DNA of 64,000 bases from CAYUYV01 sp050331455 (GTDB taxonomy: Bacteria; Pseudomonadota; Alphaproteobacteria; JAJFIK01): contig JBHJGV010000052.1 in the NCBI GenBank assembly GCA_050331455.1, positions 43,432 to 107,431 of the forward strand, in the 5' to 3' direction. A model generated the notes under the pieces. It saw only the letters and a program-made list of their open reading frames with translations. It ran no database searches and was not told the origin of the DNA. Shown here in pieces: positions 36,157 through 44,982 of the stretch (positions are counted from its first letter, which is position 1; each line of letters begins with the position of its first letter). The translations under genes and the position numbers were made by a program.

Positions 36157-36170
36157 GTATATGCATATAC
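36157..36170. promoter_or_regulatory. 14-bp palindrome GTATATGCATATAC in the MFS promoter region
   Basis: A perfect AT-rich palindrome in an otherwise GC-rich region, ending 29 nt before the MFS start. Position and symmetry fit an operator for a MarR- or GntR-like dimer. No regulator gene is adjacent. Confidence 0.55.
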
Positions 36171-36218
36171 GACAGGAACCGGGAACGGGATTGGCCCGCG
36201 GATCTATGGGCCGGTTTC

Positions 36219-37259
36219 TCAGACAGCCGGGTCGGGTCCGATCTTGACCAGCATCTTGCCGAAATTGGCGCCTTCAAAGAGACCGATAAAGGCTTTCGGG
36301 GCATTCGCGATGCCCTCATGCACGGTCTCCTTCCAGGTCATGCGTCCTTCGGCGATCCACTGGCCCATGGCGCGCAGGAAGTCAGGGGCCTGGTCCGGGT
36401 GATCGCTGACGATGAAGCCCTGAATGTGCAGGCGCTTGGGCACGGTCATGATGATGTTGGACGGGCCCGGCGGCGGCGTGGTGGCATTGTATTGAGCGAT
36501 CATCCCGCAGATGGGCAGGCGCCCGAACGGATTCATGAGGCCGATGGCGGCCTCAAGATGGTCACCGCCCACATTATCGAAATAGATATCGACCCCGTTC
36601 GGCGCATGGGCGCGCACGGCGGCTTCGAGCGCGGCGGCGCTGCGATGCGCGCGGTAGTTCACGGCGGCATCCACCTTCAACGTGTCCCGCAGCCAGGCGC
36701 ATTTGTCGTCCGAGCCCGCGGTGCCGATGACCCGGCAGCCCAGATTGCGCGCGATCTGGCACACAATGGCGCCGACAGCCCCCGAGGCGGCGGAGACGAA
36801 CACGGTCTCGCCGGCCTTGGGCTTGCCGATTCCCACAAGCCCCACATAGGCGGTCAGGCCCGGCATGCCGAGGGCGCCCAGAAAGGCCTGGATGGGCCCG
36901 AGGCTGGCGTCGATCTTGGTCAGCCCCGTGCCGTCCGACAGGAAAGCCTCCTGCCAGCCGTTGAAATTGTTCACATAATCACCGGGCTGAAACTGCGGGT
37001 TCCGCGAGGCGACGACCTGGCCGACGGCGCCGCCATAGAGGGCCTCGCCCAGCTTGAAGGGATCGGCATAGCTCTCCCGGTCCACCATGCGCCCCCGCAT
37101 ATAGGGATCCACCGACATCCAGATATTTCGCACCTGCACCTGACCCTCGGCCGGTTCGGCAATCTCGACCTGTGCCAGATCGAAATCGCTCTCCTTCGGC
37201 ATGCCGATGGGACGGGTTTTGAGGCGAATCTCGCGACTCACAAGTGTGGGCATGGTCAT
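36219..37259 (-). CDS. NADP-dependent oxidoreductase (MDR family, PTGR/CurA-like)
   Basis: Zinc-free medium-chain reductase (346 aa) of the leukotriene B4 12-hydroxydehydrogenase/curcumin-reductase group. N-terminal family residues include WMSVDPYMRGRM, followed by GMPGLTAYVGL, the nucleotide-binding VSAASGAVGAIVCQIARNLG and the YFDNVGGDHLEAAIGLM segment. Relatives reduce alpha,beta-unsaturated ketones with NADPH. The ATG at 37259 is two codons before an alternative ATG. It is transcribed towards the MFS gene but the MFS promoter region lies between, so separate units are likely. Confidence 0.92.
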   Translation of the reverse strand: MTMPTLVSREIRLKTRPIGMPKESDFDLAQVEIAEPAEGQVQVRNIWMSVDPYMRGRMVDRESYADPFKLGEALYGGAVGQVVASRNPQFQPGDYVNNFNGWQEAFLSDGTGLTKIDASLGPIQAFLGALGMPGLTAYVGLVGIGKPKAGETVFVSAASGAVGAIVCQIARNLGCRVIGTAGSDDKCAWLRDTLKVDAAVNYRAHRSAAALEAAVRAHAPNGVDIYFDNVGGDHLEAAIGLMNPFGRLPICGMIAQYNATTPPPGPSNIIMTVPKRLHIQGFIVSDHPDQAPDFLRAMGQWIAEGRMTWKETVHEGIANAPKAFIGLFEGANFGKMLVKIGPDPAV

Positions 37260-37640
37260 CTCCCTGGTTCAGAAGCGCTCGACAGCGCCTTGAGTTGATT
37301 GAATTTTTCGAGCCGCCCCATGTGACAGGCCTGAAACATTTGTTGAGTTGCGGCAGTGCGGCAAGCGTGACGGTATGGCGGCGCGATGAAGAGGGTCACC
37401 GATATCCGTCAAGGCTAGCGGCGGGGTGCATCCGGCGCCAGAGGGGTCGGGTTGCGGTTTTGAAGCCGCGCATCATGGATCGAAAGCGCCAGGGGCGGCT
37501 GGCGGAAGCAGCCACGAGCCCGGCGCATGGGTGTCACGTGCGTCTCAAGGGACCGGCCTCGTCCAAGTGGGGCTTGAGCGCAAGAAGACTGTTGCGGGTG
37601 AGTGATAGTCCGCATCGGCATTCGCGAGTGAGGAACGATC
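37260..37640. other. 381-bp divergent gap, no gene
   Basis: Lies between the MDR oxidoreductase (-) and the Gfo/Idh/MocA gene (+). An AT-rich patch at about 37289-37312 is a plausible promoter area for the oxidoreductase. I find no gene-like frame, repeat or RNA gene. Confidence 0.4.
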
Positions 37641-38621
37641 GTGTTTATCAAGATTAAATCTGAACGACCCGTGCGGGTTGCCGTGGTGGGTGCGGGGTTT
37701 TTCGGGGGACTCCACGCCGCGAAATATGCGGCAAACCCGGATGCAAACCTGGTGGCTGTCGTCGATGTGGACGGCGATCGGGCACGCGCCGCTGCCGGCA
37801 AACACGGCTGCCGGGCTGAGACGGATCTTGCGGCTGTCCTCAATGAGGTCGATGCCGTCACCGTGGCCTCGCCCGCTCGGACCCATTACCGGATTGCCCG
37901 TCAGGTGCTGGACGCAGGGGTCCATTGCCTCGTGGAAAAGCCGCTGGCCCTTGATGCCGGCCATGCCGGTGAACTGGTCCGCCTCGCCCAGCGCAAGGGC
38001 CTCGTGCTGCAGGTCGGGCACCAGGAACGGTATGTGTTCGCCCAGTTCGGCGTGCTGTCGCGCCAGCAGGCCCCGCGATTCGTGGAATGCCGCCGGGCCG
38101 GGCCCTTTACCGGGCGGGCCATGGATGTCAGTGTCGTGATGGATCTGATGATCCACGACATCGACCTCGTCCATCGCGTGGCCGAAGGCGAGGTGGCCGA
38201 CGTGTCCGCGGATGCGAAGTTCATCCACGGCGATCTCGCCGACGAGGTTTCTGCTGAGCTTGATCTTGCCTGCGGCACCAGCGGGCATTTGTTTGCCAGC
38301 CGCAACGCGCCGGCCAAGGAACGGTCCATGCGCCTCATCTATGATGACGGCGAGATTTTTATCGATTTCGTCAACCGCACCCTGACGAACACGACGCCGT
38401 TTCCCCTCGAGGAAGCTTTTGGAGGGGAGCAAAACGGGCTGCCGGCCATCGCCACCGATCCCTTGGGTTATGGCATCGGCCGCTTTCTGGAATGCGTGCA
38501 GCGCGGCGAGGAGCCAGTCGTGACCGGCGCCCATGCGGCCCAGGCGGTCGATACGGCCCTGCGGATCACCCGGGCCCATGGTCTCGCGCCGCAGACGGCC
38601 CGCGAGTTGATGACGGCTTGA
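37641..38621 (+). CDS. Gfo/Idh/MocA family oxidoreductase
   Basis: NAD(P)-dependent sugar dehydrogenase fold (326 aa). It has the Rossmann start VRVAVVGAGFFGGLHAAKY, the catalytic-region EKPLAL near residue 100, and GHQERYV, with a DLMIHDIDLVHR helix typical of the WbpB/WlbA-like branch. GTG at 37641 follows GAGG. The next gene is a DegT aminotransferase; this pair often makes 3-amino-sugars for surface polysaccharide. That role is inferred from context, since no glycosyltransferases are beside them. Confidence 0.88.
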   Translation: MFIKIKSERPVRVAVVGAGFFGGLHAAKYAANPDANLVAVVDVDGDRARAAAGKHGCRAETDLAAVLNEVDAVTVASPARTHYRIARQVLDAGVHCLVEKPLALDAGHAGELVRLAQRKGLVLQVGHQERYVFAQFGVLSRQQAPRFVECRRAGPFTGRAMDVSVVMDLMIHDIDLVHRVAEGEVADVSADAKFIHGDLADEVSAELDLACGTSGHLFASRNAPAKERSMRLIYDDGEIFIDFVNRTLTNTTPFPLEEAFGGEQNGLPAIATDPLGYGIGRFLECVQRGEEPVVTGAHAAQAVDTALRITRAHGLAPQTARELMTA

Positions 38622-38682
38622 TGCGTTAAGGCGGTCCTGTGGGGGGTGGGCTTTGGCCTGCCCCGCGGAGCGAAACCCTTTC

Positions 38683-38734
38683 CCCGGGGATGGATCAGGC
38701 CCGGGGATGGATCAGGCCCGGGCGATGGATCAGG
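38683..38734. repeat. three tandem 17-bp repeats
   Basis: The unit CCCGGGGATGGATCAGG occurs at 38683-38699 and 38700-38716. A third copy with one inserted C and one changed base lies at 38717-38734. The array sits in the 232-bp gap between the dehydrogenase and aminotransferase genes. Copies are short and contiguous, so it is a minisatellite-type array, not CRISPR. Confidence 0.85.
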
Positions 38735-38853
38735 CTGACCTCGCCCGACATGGAACCTGAACGGCCACCAGCGCCGTGAGCCGTCCGACCGCGGGCGGCA
38801 GAATCGTTCCAAGGTTGCCAAACACCCTTTCGTTTTGTCTGGAGTGACCCGAC

Positions 38854-39981
38854 GTGTCCACGAGCCCCATCGCATTCATCGATCTCAAAGCCCAGCAGAA
38901 GCCCATCCGTGAGCGGATCGAAGCGCGGCTCAAGGCCATCCTGGACCATGGCGCTTACATCAATGGGCCGGAGATCAAGGAGCTTGAAGAGGCCCTGGTC
39001 GCCCGCACCGGCGCGGCCGATGCCGTTGGCGTCTCCAGCGGGACCGACGCGCTCGTGATTGCCATGATGGGGGAAGATATCGGGCCCGGCGATGCGGTGT
39101 TCATCCCCTCGTTTACGTATAACGCCACGGCCAATGCGGTGCTGGTGTGCGGCGCGACCCCCGTTTTCGTCGATGTGCGGGAGGACACGTTCAACATGGA
39201 CCCCGTGGATCTGCGCGACAAAATTGACGCCGTGGCCGAGGAGGGGCGTCTGCGCCCACGGGCCGTGGTGCCCGTTGACCTGTTCGGTCTGCCTGCTGAC
39301 TATGCCACCATCGGGGCCATTGCCGCCGAACACGACATGATCATGATGGCCGATGCCGCCCAGAGCTTCGGCGGCCGGGCCGGCAACCGGGCCGTCGGCA
39401 CCCTGGCGCCCATCACGGGCACGTCTTTCTTTCCGGCGAAAACCCTTGGCGCCTATGGCGATGGCGGCGCCATCTTCACGGATACCGCGGAGCGGGGCGA
39501 GTTGTGGCGCTCCCTGCGCTGGCACGGGACCGACGAGACCCGCAAGCTGTCGGTTCGTGTCGGGATCAATGGTCGCCTCGATTCCATGCAGGCCGCCGTG
39601 CTGCTCGAGAAGCTCACGATCTTCGACCAGGAAATCGAGAACCGGAACCGGGTCGCCGCGCGGTATGACACCCATCTGTCGGCACATATGACCCTGCCGG
39701 CGCGCCCCGCCGATGTTCAGCCCTCCTGGGGCCTTTACTCCATCACGGTACCGGACCGGGCCAAGAGCCAGGCCGTCTTGAAGGAGGCGGGCATCCCAAC
39801 GGCGATCTATTATCCCGTGCCCTGTCACAAGATGGATGCCTTTGCCGCCTATGCGCCGGCCGAGGGTCTGGCAACCACTGAGCGGCTTGCCGAGACCATT
39901 CTCGCCCTGCCCATGCATCCCTATCTTTCCGAAAGCGATGTGGACCGGGTGTGCGAGACCCTGATCCCCACCTTGCATTGA
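38854..39981 (+). CDS. DegT/DnrJ/EryC1/StrS sugar aminotransferase
   Basis: PLP-dependent transaminase (375 aa) acting on keto-sugars bound to nucleotides. The conserved start is IDLKAQQ...IRERIEARLKAIL, followed by GVSSGTDAL, the PLP-contact MADAAQSFGG and the Schiff-base Lys in FFPAKTLGAYGDGGA. Closest in character to WbpE-like enzymes that make UDP-3-amino sugars. GTG at 38854 with GGAG 9 nt upstream. It probably works with the Gfo/Idh/MocA dehydrogenase upstream, which would supply the 3-keto substrate. Confidence 0.92.
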   Translation: MSTSPIAFIDLKAQQKPIRERIEARLKAILDHGAYINGPEIKELEEALVARTGAADAVGVSSGTDALVIAMMGEDIGPGDAVFIPSFTYNATANAVLVCGATPVFVDVREDTFNMDPVDLRDKIDAVAEEGRLRPRAVVPVDLFGLPADYATIGAIAAEHDMIMMADAAQSFGGRAGNRAVGTLAPITGTSFFPAKTLGAYGDGGAIFTDTAERGELWRSLRWHGTDETRKLSVRVGINGRLDSMQAAVLLEKLTIFDQEIENRNRVAARYDTHLSAHMTLPARPADVQPSWGLYSITVPDRAKSQAVLKEAGIPTAIYYPVPCHKMDAFAAYAPAEGLATTERLAETILALPMHPYLSESDVDRVCETLIPTLH

Positions 39982-40054
39982 GGACCGGTCGACTGCCCCC
40001 GCCGTGACCGGGGGCCGTGTTGTCGGGGGTCCGGTAAAGGTCTAAGACAAAGCC

Positions 40055-41719
40055 ATGACCCAGCGACTGACCATCCATCTGGCCCAGCTCAACCCGACCG
40101 TCGGCGCCATCGCCGCAAACGCGGAACTGGCGCGCGCGGCGCGGGCCCAGGCCGCGGGGCATAAGGCCGATATCCTCGTGTTCCCCGAACTCTTTATCAC
40201 AGGGTATCCGCCGGAAGATTTGGTGCTCAAACCCGCGTTCCAGGCGGACGCGATGGCAACGGTCCGCGCCCTGGCGGCGGAAACGGCCGATGGTGGTCCG
40301 GCGATGATCATCGGCGTGCCCTGGATTGCCGATGAGCGCCTCTACAATGGAGTGGCCGTGCTGGACGGCGGGGAGATCACGGCCCTGCGTTTCAAATATG
40401 CCCTGCCGAATTACGGGGTATTCGACGAAAAGCGGGTGTTCCATCCGGGGCCCTTGCCCCATCCCGTCGACCTGCGCGGCGCCCGCATCGGCATCCCGAT
40501 CTGCGAGGATGTCTGGGTGCGCGAGCCCGTGGCAGCCCTCAAGGAGGCGGCCGCGGATTTCCTGCTTGTGCCCAACGGCTCGCCGTTCCAATCCCGCAAA
40601 TACGATCTGCGCCTGGATCATATCCGGGCCCGCATCGGCGAAAGCGGCCTTGCGCTCGCTTATGTGAACCAGGTGGGCGGGCAGGACGAATTGGTTTTCG
40701 ACGGGGGCAGTTTCGTCATCAATGGCGACGGGCAGGTGGCCATCCAGGCCTCCGAATGGCACGAGGCCATCGTACCGACCGTCTGGACCCGGAGTGAGAC
40801 GGGCTGGGCCTGCGAGGCGGGACCCCAGGTGCCGGCCGTCGGGGCCGAGGAAAGCCTCTATCAGGCGGCCATGATCGGCCTGCGGGACTATGTGGCAAAG
40901 AACCGGTTTCCCGGCGTCGTCCTGGGTTTGTCCGGCGGGATCGACAGCGCCCTCTCGGCAACCGTCGCGGTCGATGCGCTGGGTCCGGAGCGGGTCTGGT
41001 GCGTGATGCTGCCCTCCCGCTACACCAGCGGCGACAGTCTGGAAGACGCCAAGGCGTGTGCCGAGGCGCTGGGCGTGCGCTATGAGACCGTGGAGATCGA
41101 GGCGGCCGTCGATGCCTTCACGGGCACGCTGGCCCCTGTGTTCGGCAATCGCGGGCCGGACATCACCGAGGAAAATCTCCAGTCCCGCATCCGGGGCGTC
41201 ATCCTGATGGCCCTGTCCAACAAGTTCGGGCCCATGGTTCTGACCACGGGTAACAAGTCCGAGGTGTCCGTGGGCTATGCCACGCTTTATGGCGACATGT
41301 GCGGTGGGTACAACGCGCTCAAGGACCTTTACAAGACCCAGGTCTTCGCCCTGTCCCGTTGGCGCAACGGCCAAGTTCCGCGCGGTGCCAAAGGACCGGC
41401 CGGTCTCGTGATTCCCGAGCGGATCATCTCCAAGCCGCCCACGGCGGAACTGCGCGCCGACCAGAGGGACGAAGATTCCCTGCCGCCTTATGCGGATCTC
41501 GACGATATCTTGGAGTGTCTGATCGAGCGGGAGATGGCCTTCGACGACGTGGTGGCCCGTGGCCACGCGCCCGAAACCGTTAAGCGAATCGAGCATCTGG
41601 TGTATGTGGCCGAATACAAACGGCGCCAGGCGGCCCCGGGGGTGAAAGTCAGCCTCCGGAATTTTGGCCGTGACCGGCGTTATCCCATAACGAACGGGTT
41701 CAGAAATGCCAGAAACTGA
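40055..41719 (+). CDS. nadE: glutamine-dependent NAD+ synthetase
   Basis: Two-domain enzyme of 554 aa that amidates nicotinic acid adenine dinucleotide. The N-terminal nitrilase domain supplies ammonia from glutamine: catalytic Glu45, Lys114 and Cys150 (FPELF, FKYALPNYG, IPICEDVW). The C-terminal synthetase has the ATP pyrophosphatase motif SGGIDS at 293-298 and TTGNKSEVSVGY. ATG at 40055 gives the expected family start. The stop lies 14 nt inside the next small membrane-protein gene. Confidence 0.95.
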   Translation: MTQRLTIHLAQLNPTVGAIAANAELARAARAQAAGHKADILVFPELFITGYPPEDLVLKPAFQADAMATVRALAAETADGGPAMIIGVPWIADERLYNGVAVLDGGEITALRFKYALPNYGVFDEKRVFHPGPLPHPVDLRGARIGIPICEDVWVREPVAALKEAAADFLLVPNGSPFQSRKYDLRLDHIRARIGESGLALAYVNQVGGQDELVFDGGSFVINGDGQVAIQASEWHEAIVPTVWTRSETGWACEAGPQVPAVGAEESLYQAAMIGLRDYVAKNRFPGVVLGLSGGIDSALSATVAVDALGPERVWCVMLPSRYTSGDSLEDAKACAEALGVRYETVEIEAAVDAFTGTLAPVFGNRGPDITEENLQSRIRGVILMALSNKFGPMVLTTGNKSEVSVGYATLYGDMCGGYNALKDLYKTQVFALSRWRNGQVPRGAKGPAGLVIPERIISKPPTAELRADQRDEDSLPPYADLDDILECLIEREMAFDDVVARGHAPETVKRIEHLVYVAEYKRRQAAPGVKVSLRNFGRDRRYPITNGFRNARN

Positions 41720-42116
41720 TCATCAAGATCCGTCGGGATCCGAACTGCCTATGGTCCCAGAACTCCACCGCGACCGGGACCGGACGGGCGATACCCACCC
41801 TGGCTCGGACCACGCCCCACCGAACGCCAGTGCAAGCGATGGTTATGAGGCCCGCCTGCCCCAGGGGCGCAGCGGGCTGGTCCTCGCCCTCGTCGTCGCG
41901 CTCGTGCTCGGCATCCTGCTGGGGCCGATCCTCTTCGGCGTTTTCGGCGGCGTCTTCGGGATGATCATGGGCATTCTCGGCGGCATTTACGGTCTGGCCG
42001 TCGGGATCCTCGCGCTTGTGTTGACCGGGTTCGTGTTGATCCTGCCGGCCTTCCTGCTTATCGCCATCGGATACGGGCTCGCCGTGATGTTCCGTGCCCG
42101 GCGCAACGGTGCTTGA
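41706..42116 (+). CDS. small glycine-rich membrane protein
   Basis: The 136-aa protein has a polar, acidic first 55 residues. Two to three closely spaced hydrophobic segments follow (about 57-125) with many Gly residues (GPILFGVFGGVFGMIMGILGG), ending in a basic RARR tail. The ATG lies 14 nt inside nadE, so it is probably translated from the nadE transcript. I recognise no family. Confidence 0.65.
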   Translation: MPETDHQDPSGSELPMVPELHRDRDRTGDTHPGSDHAPPNASASDGYEARLPQGRSGLVLALVVALVLGILLGPILFGVFGGVFGMIMGILGGIYGLAVGILALVLTGFVLILPAFLLIAIGYGLAVMFRARRNGA

Positions 42117-42144
42117 CCACCAGCCGGCAGACACAAAGGCTCCA

Positions 42145-42158
42145 GTCGTTGCAACGAC
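42145..42158. promoter_or_regulatory. 14-bp palindrome GTCGTTGCAACGAC upstream of gltX
   Basis: Perfect dyad in the 144-bp gap before gltX, 102 nt from its ATG. It could be an operator; the gap otherwise shows nothing but GC-rich sequence. Confidence 0.4.
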
Positions 42159-42260
42159 GGTAGGGCGGGGCTGAGCCCGTCCATCGGGCCCCGTATTCCG
42201 CCTTTTCCGCCTTGCAATGACGGGCTCGTCCACGCTTCGCCCCCGATGAGGGACCCGACC

Positions 42261-43604
42261 ATGACCGTCACTGTCCGCTTCGCTCCAAGCCCCACGGGCC
42301 GCCTCCACGTGGGCAATGTCCGTACCGCCCTGTTCAACTATCTGTTCGCAAAAGGGCAGGGCGGGGATTTCGTGCTGCGCCTTGATGATACAGACACGGA
42401 GCGCTCCACCCAGGCGTTCGCCGACGGCATCGCGGAGGATCTGGCCTGGCTTGGCCTTGTCCATGATCGGACCTTCCGTCAGTCGGATCGCTTCGCCCGG
42501 TATGACGCGGTGGCCGAGGACCTGAAGGCCCGGGGCCTTCTTTATCCCTGTTATGAGACCCCGGAGGAGTTGGAGCGCAAGCGTAAGCTCCAGCGCACCC
42601 GCGGTCTACCGCCGGTGTATGACCGGGCCGCTCTCTCGCTCACCGATGAGGACCGCGCGGCGCTCGAGGCCGAGGGCCGCAAACCCCATTGGCGTTTCAA
42701 GCTCGACGGGCGCCGGACCGTCTGGGAGGATATGGTCCGGGGTCAGACGGAAATCGACACCTCGAGCATTTCCGATCCCATCCTCGTGCGCGAGGACGGC
42801 ACTTATCTTTATACCCTGCCCAGCGTGGTGGACGATGTGGACGAGAAGATCACACACATCATCCGGGGCGAGGATCACGTCACCAACAGCGGCGCCCAGA
42901 TCCAGATTTTCGAGGCCGTGGGCGGCACCGCGCCGATCTTCGGGCACACGTCCCTGCTGGTCGGCGCACAGGGCGAGGCCCTGTCCAAGCGGCTTGGGTC
43001 GCTCACGGTGCAGAGCCTGAGGCAAGAGGGGCTTGAGCCCATGGCCGTCGTGTCGCTGCTCGCGCGGCTCGGCACGTCCCAGCCCGTCGAGCCGCAGATC
43101 GAGATCGGTGCGCTCGCGGGCGCCTTCAGTATGGAGACATTGGGCCGGGCGCCGGCCCGTTTCGATGCGGACGATCTGCGGGGACTGAACGCCAAACTGC
43201 TCCATGAGATGCCCTATGACCGGGTGGCCGAGCGGCTCAAGGCCCTGGGCGTCGGCGGCGGCGCGGCCTTCTGGGAGACGGCGCGGGCCAATCTCACGGT
43301 TCTTGCCGATGCCGTAGACCTTTGGCGCATCGTAAACGGCCCCGTGACGCCCGTGATCGGCGAAGCGGATGCCGCCGTCATCAAGGCCTCCATTGACTGT
43401 CTGCCGGAGGGTCCTTTTGATGACACCACATGGTCGGTTTTGACCGCCGCCGTGAAGGAAAAGACCGGCGCCAAGGGCAAGGCCCTGTTCAAGCCCCTGC
43501 GCCTTGCGCTCACGGGCGCCGAGCGCGGCCCGGAAATGGACAAGCTCCTGGCACTGATCGGCCCGGAGCGGGCCAAGGCCCGGCTGAACGGCGAGACGGC
43601 CTGA
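42261..43604 (+). CDS. gltX: glutamyl-tRNA synthetase
   Basis: Class I aminoacyl-tRNA synthetase (447 aa). The HIGH-type motif is HVGN at about 16-19 in RFAPSPTGRLHVGN and the KMSKS-type motif is LSKRLGSL. RGEDHVTNSGAQIQIFEAVG is also conserved. ATG at 42261 has GAGGGA 7 nt upstream; the ATG at 42246 lacks one. Alphaproteobacteria often carry two GltX copies, one of which may mischarge tRNA-Gln; which type this is cannot be decided here. cysS follows after 19 nt. Confidence 0.95.
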   Translation: MTVTVRFAPSPTGRLHVGNVRTALFNYLFAKGQGGDFVLRLDDTDTERSTQAFADGIAEDLAWLGLVHDRTFRQSDRFARYDAVAEDLKARGLLYPCYETPEELERKRKLQRTRGLPPVYDRAALSLTDEDRAALEAEGRKPHWRFKLDGRRTVWEDMVRGQTEIDTSSISDPILVREDGTYLYTLPSVVDDVDEKITHIIRGEDHVTNSGAQIQIFEAVGGTAPIFGHTSLLVGAQGEALSKRLGSLTVQSLRQEGLEPMAVVSLLARLGTSQPVEPQIEIGALAGAFSMETLGRAPARFDADDLRGLNAKLLHEMPYDRVAERLKALGVGGGAAFWETARANLTVLADAVDLWRIVNGPVTPVIGEADAAVIKASIDCLPEGPFDDTTWSVLTAAVKEKTGAKGKALFKPLRLALTGAERGPEMDKLLALIGPERAKARLNGETA

Positions 43605-43623
43605 CGGGGAGGCAGGAGGCATC

Positions 43624-44982
43624 ATGGCCCTGACGCTTTACAACACGGCAAGCCGGACCAAGGAGGTCTTCGAGCCCCTCGACCCGTCGCGGGTGCGGAT
43701 GTATCTGTGCGGACCGACGGTCTATGACCGGGCCCATATCGGCAATGCCCGGGCCATGCTGGTCTTCGACCTGTTGTTCCGTGTGCTGCGGGAAGTCTAT
43801 GGGCCCGACCACGTGATCTATGCCCGCAACTTCACCGATGTCGACGACAAGATCAACGCGCGGGCCCGGGCCGACGGCGTCGCCATTGATGTGGTCACGG
43901 AACGCACCATTGCCGCCTTCCACGAGGACATGGCGGGCCTCAACGCCCTGCCGCCGACGGTCGAGCCCCGCGCCACCCACCACATCGGCGAAATGATCGC
44001 CATGATCGCGGCGCTGATCGAGGCCGGCCACGCCTATGAGGCGCAGGGGCATGTGCTTTTCCATGTGCCGAGCCATGACGGCTACGGCGCCCTGTCCGGC
44101 CGCTCCACCGAGGAAATGCAGGCCGGCGCCCGGGTCGAGGTGGCGCCCTACAAGCGCGATCCCATGGATTTTGTGCTGTGGAAACCCGCCGCGGCGGAGG
44201 ATCCGGGGTGGGACAGCCCCTGGGGCCGCGGCCGACCGGGCTGGCATATCGAGTGCTCCGCCATGACGGAAAAGCACCTTGGCAAGACCTTCGATATCCA
44301 CGGCGGCGGGCTTGACCTTGTGTTTCCCCACCATGAAAACGAGATGGCCCAGAGCACCTGCGCCCATGGCGGCGCGCCCTTTGCGACCGTCTGGATGCAC
44401 AATGGCATGTTGCAGCTTGAGGGCCGCAAAATGTCGAAATCCGAGGGCAATTTTCTCACCATCGAGGATGCCCTAAAGGACTGGCCCGGCGAAGTGCTCC
44501 GCCTCCAGATGTTCATGACCCACTATCATCAGCCCATCAACTGGACCACGGCCCAGACCCGGGAGGCCAAGGCGATCCTGGATAAATGGTATGATCTGGT
44601 GGACGGGGTGGAGCCCTCGGCGGACATGCCGGACAGCGTCATGGCCGCCCTGGGCGATGATCTGAATACGCCGCTGGCCATCAATGCCATGCATGGGCTG
44701 GCCGACGCGGCCCGCAAGGGCGACGCACACGCTGCCGGCGGCCTTGGCCGCGCCATGGGGCTTTTGGGCTTGCGACCCATGACGGCCGACGCCTGGAGGG
44801 ACCTGTCCCGCGAGGCCAAGGGCGTGGACGGCGCCGAGATCGAACGGCTGATCGGGGAGCGGCGGGAGGCTCGTACGGCCAAGGACTTTGCCCGGGCCGA
44901 CCGGATTCGCGACGCGCTGCTGGCCCGCGGCATCGTCCTGAAAGACGGGCCCGAGGGCACGACCTGGTCGGTGGCCCCGTGA
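43624..44982 (+). CDS. cysS: cysteinyl-tRNA synthetase
   Basis: Class I synthetase (452 aa). The zinc site includes Cys29 (CGPTVYDRAHIGNAR), Cys211 (WHIECSAM), His236 and Glu240 (HHENEMAQ). HIGN lies at 38-41 and KMSKS at 269-273. The C-terminal helical domain and anticodon-binding end are present. ATG at 43624 lies 19 nt after gltX. The TGA overlaps the GTG of the following transporter gene (GTGA), so a gltX-cysS-rarD operon is likely. Confidence 0.96.
   Translation: MALTLYNTASRTKEVFEPLDPSRVRMYLCGPTVYDRAHIGNARAMLVFDLLFRVLREVYGPDHVIYARNFTDVDDKINARARADGVAIDVVTERTIAAFHEDMAGLNALPPTVEPRATHHIGEMIAMIAALIEAGHAYEAQGHVLFHVPSHDGYGALSGRSTEEMQAGARVEVAPYKRDPMDFVLWKPAAAEDPGWDSPWGRGRPGWHIECSAMTEKHLGKTFDIHGGGLDLVFPHHENEMAQSTCAHGGAPFATVWMHNGMLQLEGRKMSKSEGNFLTIEDALKDWPGEVLRLQMFMTHYHQPINWTTAQTREAKAILDKWYDLVDGVEPSADMPDSVMAALGDDLNTPLAINAMHGLADAARKGDAHAAGGLGRAMGLLGLRPMTADAWRDLSREAKGVDGAEIERLIGERREARTAKDFARADRIRDALLARGIVLKDGPEGTTWSVAP

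Noticed and set aside
38683..38734. CRISPR-like array
   Set aside because: Repeat units are contiguous with no spacers and there are no cas genes.
39743..41596. Antisense open frame of 617 codons across nadE
   Set aside because: No homology-like features; nadE motifs on the plus strand are complete.
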